64,000 nt of DNA from Buddleja alternifolia (lineage: Eukaryota > Streptophyta > Magnoliopsida > Lamiales > Scrophulariaceae), in NCBI GenBank assembly GCA_019426215.1, contig CM033406.1:325001-389000 (forward strand). The letters run 5' to 3'. Of this stretch, positions 11,301-23,200 are shown one piece after another. The first letter of the stretch is position 1; each line of letters begins with the position of its first letter. The notes under the pieces are model-generated. The model made no database searches, was not told the origin of the DNA, and saw nothing but the letters and a program-made list of their open reading frames with translations. Made by a program: the position numbers and the translations under genes.

Positions 11301-11608
11301 AACAAGTGTTTTTTGTCACCGATCCTGTCGATAAGAGGTGGTCCATTGTTTTATCGGCAAACAAAAATACTTGTATTGAGGATGATGGCCTATATAATGA
11401 AGATGATGGAGGAAATCCTATCTTAGGTGGTTCACAATCCACAAATAGTGACGGTGACTTGGATATCAGTGATGATGAATTGTATATGCGAGAAGATCAC
11501 CAAGAAGGGATATGGATTAATCCTTCTGTTCGTCGGCGTACTAAACAAAATGGTCGTACTGAGGGATCACAAAAGATTAGTAAACCAGCGACAAAAAGAA
11601 AACGATGA
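8331..11608 (+). pseudogene. ORF1: TNP2-type CACTA transposase, broken (inner element)
   Basis: The transposase of a CACTA element binds the ends and cuts and rejoins DNA in the nucleus. Seen in order: an N-terminal transposase-associated region with CPCLRCC (about 8430-8470); a CPKCG zinc-type motif (about 8986); the TNP2 core with ATDGMNPHG (about 9252); CPICV and GHRRWL (about 9590-9670); PYW and DIMHIEKN (about 9870-9930); a DUF4218-like block (about 10200-10640); a DUF4216-like block (about 11130-11360); an acidic stretch; and a basic tail ending KRKR. There are no introns. Three lesions: TAC to TAA at 9081-9083, loss of one T in a T-run near 9850-9856, and CAG to TAG at 11036-11038, as judged from the outer copy and family consensus. 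Total length 3,278 nt, one short of 1,093 codons, which fits a single-base deletion. Start chosen at the ATG after the predicted acceptor. Confidence 0.9.
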
Positions 11609-11962
11609 AAGGTATTTGAACTTATTTGATAATTATATGAGTAACTTATTTGAACTCTTTTGTTAAGTATGCAGTTAAAGTGTAAATTATATTGAACCAG
11701 CTTGTAATATTATATTAGTGAATGAGTTACACTAACTTCTGTATTTTTTTGCTTTTGTAGGTCGATACCGTATACCACCACAGTCACCCTCTCCTCCGCC
11801 ACTACCACGACGACCACTACCAATGTAAGCTTATCAATATTTGGTTTTGTGCTTTTTGATGTGATTTATATGATCCAACTGATTAATTATGTGATTAATG
11901 CATATATATTTATTTTCGTTTGTTGTTGAAATATTTGAATTTTCACTTATGAAATCTTGTAG
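11609..11962 (+). other. spacer and probable leader exon of ORF2, inner CACTA
   Basis: 11609-11760 is AT-rich and ends GCTTTTGTAG, a good splice acceptor. 11761-11824 is a 64-bp CCACC-rich segment, followed by a donor (AAT|GTAAGC). 11825-11962 is an intron ending CTTGTAG just before ATG 11963. Read as a non-coding exon of ORF2. The outer element has the same signals at 19819 and 19936. Confidence 0.55.
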
Positions 11963-13469
11963 ATGGATTCTGGAGGTGCTGCAAACCCAAGTGTTGAAAG
12001 TGAGATACGGAGAGGTATTACACCAATGAAGAAAGTAATAAAGGCCAAAAGTAAAGGCATAAAGCTACAAGTTGGTTGGAACGAGTATGGTCAACCAGTT
12101 GACCCAAATAAATCAACTTTTGTTGGTTACATTGGCGTGATAGCTCGTGACAGGGCCCCTATTACTATCAGTGATTGGCGCAGCGTCCCTGCAGCAATAA
12201 AATATGCCATTTGGAATGAAATAGCTGTAAGTTAGTTATTATATATTATGTTTTTAATTGGTAAATGTAGTTTTTTTTTCTCTAAATTAACATTTTTTAT
12301 ATACTTTGTTCTTTGTTTTTTATAGTTGGCCTTTGATATTGACGAAAGTAGACAGAAGTTCGTCTTAGCCGAGGCTGGGAAGCTAGCTCGAAACTACAGG
12401 AGCTACTTGACCAGAATCTGGGTAGAGGATGATGATGGGAACATTAATTCAAGCCCACCCGAAAAATATCGTATATCTCAAGAAGATTGGACAAAATTTG
12501 TAGAAATACGCCAAAGTGAAGCTTTTCAGGTAATTATTTTAATTTATGGTTTGATTTTAATTTATTTGACACTATATACATTGACTAATGCCTTGATTAT
12601 ATAATGAACAGCAACTACGTAAGGAAAATCGGGAAAGAGCAAAGGAACCTGAATATCCTTACAGGGCATCACGTCTTGGATATGCTCAAGTGGAGTATAT
12701 TGAGGTACGTAGTTCGTTACAAGTTGTAATTCTAATCAAATTTCCTTACAAATTTTCTAATCAAATTTCCTTAATTACAAATTTTCTAATCAAATTTATT
12801 TCCTTACAAATTTTCTTATATAGAAGCATAAAAGAAAGGATGCTGGGTCAGATGTCACAGAGGTGACACGAGCACTAGTGTGGAGGGTTGCACATTCTGA
12901 CAGCCAGAACAAGATTGATAATGTCAATGTTAAAAGAGTAGTGGAATCAATGGTGAGTTATTTGCAATTTTAGTTATATAGCGTGTTGTATGTTTTTTTA
13001 AAAATAATTTTAAAATAACAAATTTTTGTATTTTTAAATGTATTATTACAGGAAAGCTTATCACAGGAGGGTAGCCACAGTGGACCCGAGAAGACCCGGA
13101 AGGATATACTGGCTATAGCTCTTAAAAAGAAGGAGCATCCGGGTCGAGTTAGGGGTGTAGGCTTTGGGGTATCCCAAACAGATTACTTTTCGGATTCAAA
13201 GCCTTCAAAAAATACGGTGATTGATAACTTGCAAGACACGGTTCAAATGCTCACTCAATCACTATTCGAATTGCGACGCGAGTTTGAGCAGCATAGGGCG
13301 TCTGGGTCGTCGCAGCAGCCACATACAGAAGAGGCGGTTTCTTTGAAAGATAGCTGCCCAGAAGTGAAAGACCTTCCTCAGGTAATTAATGAAAAGCATA
13401 TTGTTTAGTGATAATGTAACTTACAATCCTATATTTCTGTATGATATACAACATTTTCTAATATAATGG

Positions 13470-13500
<31 letters not shown>

Positions 13501-15305
13501 GTAGGATGTGGTGCAGTGTCAATTAGCACTTTCTACACCGTGTTATCGTTTGGTGGCAAGAGGAACAATGTACAATCAACCAAAGGATAGAACATTGCAT
13601 ACATGTCCATTAGCCTCCCACCTCGTGAAAGTGTCGATTGACATTGCAATTGAAGATATTGCACCCTTACCAGTCCCTCTCGATGATGAAGGAGTGTTCA
13701 CAGCATCTGAGGCTGTGGGATACATGGTTGCTTGCCCTAAGAGTCTTGTGATTGTCGGTGATGCATCGGTACGTAATTATTAATAGCTAGTCATTATTAA
13801 ATTATAACAATTGTTTAATGTTAATAAATATACTTTCATTGATAACGCCCACGTTTTGTTTTCTTTTGCTTATAGTCTCTCGGAAAATCCAAATCATCAC
13901 TCGGAAAAAGCAAATCAGAGATGACGAAGCACTCACATGTCAAAAATACACCTCTAGTGGCCAACCCTCCTTCTCTAGTGGCCAACCCTCCTGCTCCACC
14001 CCCTAATTCACTTGCAATTCTTGAAAGGTTCTGTGGGATGATGGCTGCTGATAACACTATCCGGATAGACATACCCGAGGAAATCTTCAATATCCCCTTT
14101 CCAGAATATATTGGGCGGGAGGAGATCGGTGACTTTGTGCATAAAGAACAGATAGGAGTCTCTATCATTACTGCTTACATCAAGTAAGTTTTTAAATATT
14201 AATTAATAAAAAGTAAGCTTTTAATTAAATTATTTTACTGCATTAATTTGAACTATGTTTATTTTTGTTACTCAAATTTATTTTATGCTCAATTGTAGGT
14301 GTTTGTGGGTTAATCACGTGGTCCCCGAACAAAAACAAAATAAATTCGGGTTCCTTAGCCCACATTCTATATCTGCGGGAGCAGGAATTACTCCCACGCA
14401 GCTTGTTGACAAATCGCAATATATAGCAAATACTATGATAGCTAGTGCACTGGAGGGGAAGTTGTTTCTTGCACCTTACAACTCCGGGTGAGCTACTAAA
14501 GACACATTGTTATTTTGTAAAATTTGTTACGTAGGCATAACTAATTTAAAATTTTTCTTTTGAATATGCTGATTAGGGGCCATTGGTTGTTGCTCGTAAT
14601 TGATCCAATTAAAGAGATCGTTTATTATTTGGATTCTTTGCACGGTAATCCAAATAACCGACATGATATGAAAGATATGATCAATCAGTAAGTTTTATCA
14701 TTCAATTAAATGTATCCATTATATTATATTTAATATTAAGTTTAAAGTATATATATTATAACTAGACTTCATATATATATATTTGCTTGATATTGACATA
14801 TTTCCTTGATTTTTGATGTTTTTAACAGCGCTGTGTTGATGTTTCGAGCAAATAAAAACAACCAAAAGATCAAATCAAAAAACAAGGCCTGTACATGGAG
14901 TTGTATACAGGTTAGTTTAATTATATTATTTTAATTATAGTTTCAAGAAATTATTCGTATAAGAGTTATTTGTTCTAATACAATTTTGATTTGAATTTAA
15001 TTTGTAGTGCCCCATTCAAATAAATGCCATAGATTGTGGGTTCTTCGTCATGAAATTCATGAAAGATATTATTAGACACGGAGAATCTATAATCCCACCG
15101 ACGGTATGCATAATCCTAATTAATATTAATCAAATTCTAATGTCCCTTTTAAGTTATTAAACATTTTTGTTGGATTTTAATATTTGTCTTGCATTACTTT
15201 GCTGATTGTCAGTACGCCACTTACACTATAGAGCAACTTGATGAAGCACGTTCTGAATTGGCACAATACATTTTTAAATGCGCTTTTGATATGCCGGCGG
15301 TGTAA
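11963..15305 (+). CDS. ORF2: Transposase_24-type protein fused to Ulp1-like (C48) protease, 12 exons
   Basis: Predicted exons: 11963-12226, 12326-12529, 12612-12704, 12824-12952, 13052-13381, 13505-13768, 13876-14183, 14299-14487, 14577-14687, 14829-14910, 15008-15103, 15213-15305. All introns are GT-AG, the frame stays open, and 2,163 nt give 720 aa. Residues about 1-230 resemble the plant Ptta/En/Spm transposase family (Transposase_24): DWR, then ISQEDW and LVWR. Residues about 295-325 look like a coiled coil. The C-terminus carries a Ulp1-type cysteine protease: His about 596 in GHW, Asp about 613 in YYLDSL, Gln about 662 and Cys about 668 in DCGFFVM. Ulp1 enzymes cleave SUMO-like tags; the substrate here is unknown. 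By analogy with En/Spm TNPA, the N-terminal part may bind the subterminal repeats. Exon calls come from sequence alone and from comparison with the outer copy. Confidence 0.8.
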
Positions 15306-15561
15306 GTTGAAAATTATTGTAAATTTTTATTTTATTTAAAAGCAGTGATTAGTTTATATTGGTTTATTGTAAACTCGTTATTATTTGTAATTATTGGAGA
15401 TTATTATTTGGTGAATGAAATTAATTTTGGATTTGAATTTGTTGTTTCTGTTGAGCAATTGGTTTGTTTTATGTGTTATTGATGAGTTGAATTTTGAGCT
15501 TGTGGGAAGGATATAGCTCTAGCTGAAATTATAACAGAAAAAAACAAAAATAAAGAAAAAT

Positions 15562-15970
15562 CATGTTACAGCGGTTCGTTGATGAACCGCTGTAACAGTG
15601 AACCCTGTTACAGCGGTTCCGAAACGAACCGCTGTAAAAGCTGTAGCCTGTTACAGCGGTTCGTTGATGAACCGTTGTAACAGTGAACCCTGTTACAGCG
15701 GTTCATCAACGAACCGCTGTAACAGGGTTCACTATTACAGCGGTTCATCAACGAACCGCTGTAACAGGCTACGGCTTTTACAGTTAATTTTTTTTTTATT
15801 TACCTATTACAGCGGTTCGTTATTGAACCGCTGTAATAGGGATCATTTTACAGCGGTTTTTAACCGCTGTAATAGTAAACATACCAATTACAGCGATACG
15901 TATTACAGCGGTTAAAACCGCTGTAATAGTGAAAAAAAAACCGCTGTAACAGACCTCTTCTGTACTAGTG
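15562..15970. repeat. right subterminal repeats and TIR, inner CACTA
   Basis: At least seven units of TTACAGCGGTTC-loop-GAACCGCTGTAA, mostly with the ACAGCGG form. Positions 15632-15783 form one imperfect palindrome of 152 bp (arms about 75 bp, centre near 15707) made of inverted pairs of units. The TIR ends at 15970. The 256 bp between ORF2 and this block (15306-15561) is AT-rich with no feature seen. Confidence 0.85.
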
Positions 15971-16508
15971 TATGTTACTTTCTTGATTGTTGTTATATAT
16001 ATATGTTATGTTAATTGGGTTTTGTGAATTATATAATGTGGGTTATATGTTAATTTCTTGATTGTTGTTATATATATGTTATGTTAAATGGGGGGTTTTG
16101 TGAATTCTATAATGTGGACATTTTGGGTTTGTTGTGGGTGAAAGATTAGAATGTTGGGTTTGTTGTGGTTGAAAGATGTGAATTTTGTTGGTTGCAAGTT
16201 TGAGGGAAGATTAAGTCGAGAACTTGGTAGAAATTTTTGCGTTGTTACTCTGCCGAATTTTTTCTAGGATATTGGGAAATAAATTAAAATTTTGATAATT
16301 TAATTAATTCAACTGATATTGGGATATTGGTTGCAACCCAGGCCACCCGGGGGAAGATTAAGTCGAGAACTTGGTAAAAACGTTTGTGTCGTTACTCTGC
16401 CGAATTTTTTTCTAGAATAATGGGAATTAAATTAGAATAAAAATTATTTAATTAATTCAACTATGAAGTGATATTAAAATTGTTTAATTTAATTAATTCA
16501 GAATCAAG
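15971..16508 (+). other. remaining part of the outer CACTA leader intron
   Basis: Begins with the second TAT target copy and two further 74-bp repeat units. The 68-bp block GAAGATTAAGTCGAGAACTT... then appears twice (16206-16273 and 16353-16421). It ends AATCAAG just before the ATG of ORF1. No gene seen. Confidence 0.55.
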
Positions 16509-19500
16509 ATGGATGGAAGTTGGATATTAGCGGATTGTATGTCGGAGCAATATGAGAAAGGGGTGAAAGAATTCATCAATTTTGTGATTGAGCATGCATC
16601 AGATAGGACTAGAATCAGTTGCCCGTGTTTACGTTGTTGTTTTGGAAAGAGAATTAGTCCACGTGAATTGGAAGATCATTTGGTGTGTAATGGAATTGAT
16701 AAAAGCTACACACGGTGAGAGCAGTGTCACCTCAGATGATTTGGGTGGTACATCATATCGATCGCGGGATTTTGGACATGAATGATTGTGAGCCTGATCG
16801 ATTAGAGGAGATGACAAATGTGATTGAGGAGGATTTTCGAAATTGTCCCAAGATGTTTGACAATTTGACAAGTGATTCAAAGACACCACTGTATAGTGGT
16901 AGTAAATTCACAAGATTGAAAGCAGTCCTAAACCTCTACAAGTTAAAAGCCAACAGTGGGTGGAGTGATAAGAGTTTCACAGACTTATTTGATCTATTAA
17001 AAAACATGCTACCCGAGGATAATGTGTTACCTAATCGTACTTATGAGGCTAAGAAGATGTTAACCTCAATTGACATGGGATATGAGAGGATACATGCCTG
17101 TCTCAATGATTGCATATTGTTTAGACCTGACTATGCATCATCAAAGGTTTGTCCGAAATGTGGCGCCTCGCGGTACAAGAAGAACGGATCTGCTCCTGTC
17201 AAAACCATGTGGTATTTGCCCATAATACCACGATTTAGGCGCATGTACAGTAGTAAAGAGTTGGCCAAGGACTTGACATGGCATGCTGATAGAAGGCTTG
17301 AAGAAAGGATTGAAGATGATAAGATTCTACACCCCTCAGATTCTCCTCAATGGAAAAAGATCGATGATGATTTCCCTGAATTTGGTGAAGAATCAAGAAA
17401 CTTTCGCCTTGTATTGGCTACAGATGGCATGAACCCTCATGGCTTGCAAAGTAGCTCACATAGTACATGACCGGTGATTTTGATGATCTACAACCTCCCC
17501 TCATCGCGATGCATGAAACGAGAACATATAATGATGCATATACTCATTTCTGGGCCGAAACAACCTGGGAATGATATAGATGTCTACTTGGCTCCTTTAA
17601 TTAAGGATTTGAAGGTGTTGTGGGAGACCGGTGTTCAAGTATATGACAGGTTCAGAGAAGAAAATTTCAATCTCAGAGTTATGTTATTTGGAACAATAAA
17701 TGATTTTCTAGCAAGAGCAAACCTCGAGGGATATAGTGTACATGGCCAATTTAGATGCCCTATATGTGTCAAGAGTACAGATCAATATCGATTAACACAC
17801 TCTCAGAAATATGCATTCCAAGGGCATCGGAGATGGCTAAATCAAAACCATAGATATCGTCGGTAATAAAAAGCTTTCAACGGGAATATTGAAGAAGGCC
17901 GAGCTCCTAAGTGCTTGACTGGTGAAGAAGTGTTTGAGAATATAAAAGATAGCTTGGAGGTTAAATTTGGAAAAACTTTTGCGGGTGGGCTTGCAAAAAC
18001 TGGGTGGAAAAAAAGGTTAATTTTCATGGCGTAAAGGCAAGGTTAGACTTGGTTGAAATGAAGATAAGAGAAAAATTGGCACCAACAAATAAGGGAAAAC
18101 GTACTTATTTGCCTCCAGCAGCTCACACTCTATCCAGGAAAGAAAAAATTGCATTATGTGAGTTTCTTAATGGAGTGAAAGTTCCAGAAGGGTATTCTTC
18201 AAACATTAGCAGTCTTGTATTAATGAAGGACTTGAAGCTAAAGCACATGAAGACTCACGATTGTCATGTGATCATGGATCATTTGCTACCAATTGCTATA
18301 CGGGCCATTTTGCCAAAAAAGGTGAGAGAAACTATAACCTCATTATGTTTCTTCTTCAAAGCAATGTGGAGCAAGGTGTTTGATCCTGAACAATTGCCTG
18401 CACTTCAGAAACAAATTGCCATCACTTTGTGCGAGCTTGAGATGTATTTTCCACCAGCGGTTTTTGATATAATGACTCATCTACCTATTCACTTGGTTAG
18501 AGAGACACAACTATGTGGACCGGCTTTTATGAGATCTATGTATCCGGCTGAGCGTTATATGAAGGTATTAAAAGGCTACGTGAAAAATCGTAGTCGACCA
18601 GAAGGTTGCATTGTTGAACGGTGCATAGTTGATGAAGCGATTACATTTTGCACAGAATATCTGAAAGATTCTAACGTTGCAGAGCTTCCAAAGTCTCATG
18701 TTGTGGGAGGGAGAACAGAAGGAGAAAGTGTACTTGGAAAACAATTAGTTAGTGTTCCTTGCACACAAAGGGATCAGGCACACCTATATGTGCTCCACAA
18801 CACCGATGAGGTTGAGCCATATGTTCAAGAGCACAAGGATCAACTTAGGAGATTAAATCCAAATAAAAATGAGAGTTGGATTTCAAGAGAGCATAATAAG
18901 AGTTTCTCTGATTGGTTCCGAAAGCATATTCACGAGAAACAGAACGAGAATCCACTTTCAGTTTCAAATAAATTGGCACGGTTGTCGATGGGACCGGGCA
19001 GACTTGTATTTTGTCATTCAGGTTATCGTATAAATGGTTGCACATTCTATACAAAAGACCAAGATGAATGGAGTACAATGCAGAATAGTGGGGTGAGTCT
19101 TGTAGCTCAAGCAATGCATATCTCAAGTGCGAGAGATAATAACCCTATCTAGGCTCATTTATCATATTATGGGGTGATTGAACATATATGGGAGCTGGAT
19201 TATAGTTGGTTTCAGGTGTCTGTATTTGGGTGTAGGTGGGCAGACAATAAAAATGGTGTCGATAATAGTGAAATAGGCTTCACTCGAGTAGACCTGGAGA
19301 GGGTGGGTTACAAAGATGAACCTTTCATTTTGGCATCACAAGCTACGCAAGTGTTTTTTGTCACCGATCCTATTGATAAGAGGTGTTCAATTGTTTTATC
19401 GGCAAACAAAAATACTTGTATGGAGGATGATAGTTCATATAGTGATGATGATGGAGAAAATCCTATCTTACGTGATTCACAAGCCACTGATAGTGATGGT

Positions 19501-19653
19501 GACTTGGATATCAGTGATGATGAATTATATATGCGACAAGATTACCAAGAGGGGATATGGATTAATCCATCTGTTCGTCGACGTACTAAACAAAAGGGTC
19601 GTACTGGGGGGAAGCAAAAGACTACTAAGTCAATGAAAAAAAGAAAACGATGA
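16509..19653 (+). pseudogene. ORF1: TNP2-type CACTA transposase, heavily broken (outer element)
   Basis: Close relative of 8331-11608 with the same domain order and the same basic end. Lesions seen by comparison: a 14-bp deletion at about 16715 between short ACAC repeats (frame change); TGG to TGA at 17468-17470; TAA TAA replacing Trp-Lys at 17864-17869; a deletion of about 120 bp near 18025 that removes the segment with PYW and DIMHIEKN; and TAT to TAG at 19150-19152. The last lesion separates the DUF4216-like end (19174-19653). Where the inner copy has a stop at 9081 or 11036, this copy reads through, so the two have decayed independently. Confidence 0.9.
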
Positions 19654-20297
19654 AAGGCATTTGAACTTATGTAATAAATATATGATATACTTATTTCCTA
19701 AACTTTTCTTCATATAAGCACTTGTTAGTGTATGAGTCAGGGCGTCTCTTGTTAGTTTATGAATTTAAAAATTATGTTGTTGTATAATGAAACTAACTTC
19801 TGTATTTTTGGCTTTTGTAGGTCGATATTGTATACCGGCGCCACCACCGCCACCGCCACAGCCACAGCCACAACTGCTCTCTCCTCCTCCTCTACGACCA
19901 CCACCGCCCTCTTCACCACTACCACGACCACCACCGTAAGCTTCTTCTCTCTCGCTCTTTCTATATGATAACAAGTATTATTATTTGAATACATATCATG
20001 AGTATAGCGTGTTTGTTGATATGTATTTTGATTATGTATCGTGATTGGATCAATATGTGTTGTTTTGTTGACATCGTGTAAGGCATTTATGGTTTTGTGA
20101 AATTTGATTGGTTTTGTGAAAGAATTGATGGATTGGTTTTGTTATTTGCAATTTTGGGGGAAGATTAAGTCGAGAACTTGGTAAAAAAATTTGCGTCGTT
20201 ACTCTGCCGAATTTTTTCTAAAATAATGGTGGCGTTACTTGGTACTATATATTTGGTATATGAATCTAAATTCTGTATTTTTGGCTTTTGTAGGTCG
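19654..20297 (+). other. spacer and duplicated splice-acceptor region, outer CACTA
   Basis: An acceptor GGCTTTTGTAG ends at 19820 and is followed by a CCACC/CCACAG-rich exon (19821-19935) with donor CCG|GTAAGC-like at 19936. A second copy of the acceptor context (TCTGTATTTTTGGCTTTTG) occurs at about 20273-20293, four bases before the ATG of ORF2. Between them lies a fourth copy of the 68-bp block (20160-20227). The inner element has only one copy of the acceptor context. Confidence 0.55.
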
Positions 20298-23200
20298 ATG
20301 GATTCTGGGGCTGCTGCAAACAAACGTGTTGAAAGTGAGATACGTAGAGGTATCGCTGCAATTAAAAAAGTCATAAATGCCAGAAGTAAGGGCTTAAAGC
20401 TACCAGTCGGCTGGAATCGGAATGTCCAACCAATTGACCCAAGTAAATCAACATTTGTTGGATACATTGGAGTCATAGCTCGTGACAGGGTGCCGATTAC
20501 CATCAGTGATTGGCGACACGTCTCGGAAGCAACAAAATCAGCAATTTGGAATGAAATAGCTGTAAGTTGGTTATTATCATGTTTCTAATTAATTGGTTAA
20601 TGTACTTTTTGTTTATTTAATTTTCTCAAAATTATAATTTCATATATACTTTGTTGTTTGTTTTTCATAGTTGGCCTTTGATATTGAAGAAAGTAGACAC
20701 AAATTTGTCATGGCCGAAGCTGGAAAGCTAGCGCGAAACTTCAGGAGCTTCTTGAGCAGAGTGTGGGTAGAGGATGATAATGAGAATATTAATTCCAGCC
20801 CACCCCAAAAATATAATATATCTCAAGAAGATTGGACAGCGTTTTTACATATACGGAAAAGTGAACCTTTCCTGGTAATTATTTTAATTCACGGTTTCAA
20901 TTGTTGCATATTGCGTTTATATGAACATTGACTAATGCTTTGATTATGTAATGAACAACAATTAAGTAGGGACAATCAGGAAAGAGCAAAGGACCCTGAA
21001 TATCCCTATAGGAAATCACGTGTTGGATATGCTCAACTGGAGCACATTGAGGTATGTAGGTCGTTTAACAGTGAATCATTACAAGTTTTCTAATAAAAAC
21101 TCCTTGTTAATATATATATATATATATTTAATCATAATATAGATGGAAAAAAGAAAGGAAGCTGGGTCAGACCCCTCAGACGTGACACGAGCACTTGTGT
21201 GGAGGATTGTACATTCTGACAGCCAGCATAACATTGATAATGTCAATGTTAAAAGAGTAGTGCATGAAATTGTGAGTTATTTGCAATTTTAGCTATATCA
21301 TGTGTTGTATGTTTTTTTTGAAATTTTTTTATAAGAGCAAAGTTCACTAATTTTTAAATGTATTATTACAGGAGTGCTTATCACAGGAGGGTAGCAATGT
21401 TGGAAGCGAGAGGACCCGGAATGATATATTGGCTAAAGCTCTTAACAAGAAGGAACATTCTGGTCGCGTTAGGGGAGTAGGCTTTGGGGTATCACAAAAA
21501 CACTATTTTATTGACAAAAAGCCTTCTAAAGATGAGGAGATTGATAACTTGAAAAACATGGTGCACATGCTCATTGCATCACTATCCTCATTGCAACGCG
21601 AGTTTGAAGAGCATAAGGCGTCTGGGTCGCAGCAGCTACATGAAGATGAGGTGGTTTCTTTGAAAGATAGCTGCCCAGATCTAGTTAAGAACCTTCCTCA
21701 GGTAATGATATGAAATTATTAAGTGATCATATAACTTGCAATTCATTAAAATACACAAATTTTTCTAATATAATGGTATATATATATATATAGGTTGTGG
21801 CGACATGTCAATTGTCACTTTCAACACCGTCTTATCGTTTGGTGGCTAAAGGACAAATGTACAATCGACCAGATGATAGAACGCTGCATACACTTCTATT
21901 ACCCACCCACCTTGTAATGAAAGTGATGATTGACATTGCAATTGAAGATATTGCACCCCTACCAGTCCCTCTCGTTGATGAAGGAGTGTTCACAGTTTCT
22001 GAGGCTGTGGGATACATTGTTGCTTGGCCTAAGAGTCTTGTCACTGTCAGTGATGCATCGATACATAATTATTAATACCTAGCCATTAATAAATTATAAC
22101 AATTGTTTAAGGTTACTAAATATACTTTGGTTTGTAACATTAACGTTGGTTTTCTTTGCTTAAATAGTCTCTTGGAAAATCCAAATCATCAGTTGGAAAA
22201 CATAAATCAGAGATGACGAAGCACTCAGCTGTCGAACGAACACCTCCTGTGGCCAACCCTTCACGTGAAGATGACAGAGCAGCAGACGTAACAGCTGATC
22301 AACTCCCTCAGTCACTTGTAACTCTTGAAAGGTACCTGCAAATAATGCATATTGAACAATTGATCGCTATAGACATTCCCGAGGCAATCTATAATAACGA
22401 ACCCTATCAAGAGTATCTTGGGCGGGAGGAGATCAGTCATTTTTTGCGCAAAGAACAAATAGGAGTCTCTATCATTTCAATTTACATCAAGTAAATTTTT
22501 AAATATGAATTAAAAAAAGTTTGTTTTTAAATTATTTTACTGCATTAATTTGAACTATGTTTATTTTCTTGTTCAAATTTATTTTATACTCAATTTAGGT
22601 GTTTGTGGGCTAAGTACGTGGTCCCCGAAGAGAAAACAAATAATTTCAGGTTCCTTAGCCCACATATATAGCTGCGGGAGCAGGTATTACACCCTCTCAG
22701 CGTATCTTACAAACGCAATATATAACAAATGCCATGAAAGATTGCGCAGATGGGAAGTTGTTTATTGCACCTTACAACACCGAGTGAGTTACTAAACACC
22801 CAACTTTATTTTGTAAAATTTGTTACGTACGCAAAACTAATTTTGAACTTATCTTTTGAATGCTTTTTAATTTAGGGGACATTGGATGTTGCTTGTGATT
22901 GATCCAATTAAAGAGATCGTTTATTATCTGGATTCTTTGCACGTTGATTCGAATAACCGACCTGATATGAAAGAAACAATCAATCAGTAAGTTTTTCATT
23001 CAATCAATGTATTCATTATATTTAATATTAATTTTAAAGTGTATATAGCTTCCTAGATTTCACATGTATATTTGCTTGATTTTGACATCTTTCCTTGTTT
23101 TTTGATGTTTTTAACAGTGTTGTGTTGATGTCTCGTGCAAATCGTAACACCCAAAAGGCCAAATCCAAAAAATGGCCTGTAAATGGACTTCTATAAAGGT

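Larger units (their letters stand above)
5942..15970 (+). mobile_element. inner CACTA (En/Spm) transposon
   Basis: Starts CACTAGTACAGAAAAGACC and ends GTCCCT-free inverted copy ...TTCTGTACTAGTG; the first 26 bases of the two ends differ at three positions when one is inverted. Target duplication TAT at 5939-5941 and 15971-15973. It is 10,029 bp long and complete. It carries subterminal repeats, a GC- and CT-rich leader, ORF1 (TNP2-type transposase, 8331-11608, broken) and ORF2 (Transposase_24 plus Ulp1 protease, 11963-15305, intact). It lies in the leader intron of the outer CACTA, so it is the younger of the two. Gene order is the same in both elements and they are clearly relatives, but the fifth to seventh terminal bases differ (AGT against ACT). 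Confidence 0.95.

Noticed and set aside
15598..15915. 105-codon ORF with Tyr-Ser-Gly repeats
   Set aside because: Translation of subterminal repeats (similar frames at 4965-5237 and 6046-6306); not a gene.
19752..19994. Overlapping ORFs on both strands rich in Ala, Val, Thr or Gly
   Set aside because: Translation of a CCACC/CCACAG low-complexity leader exon in several frames; no sign of a protein gene.
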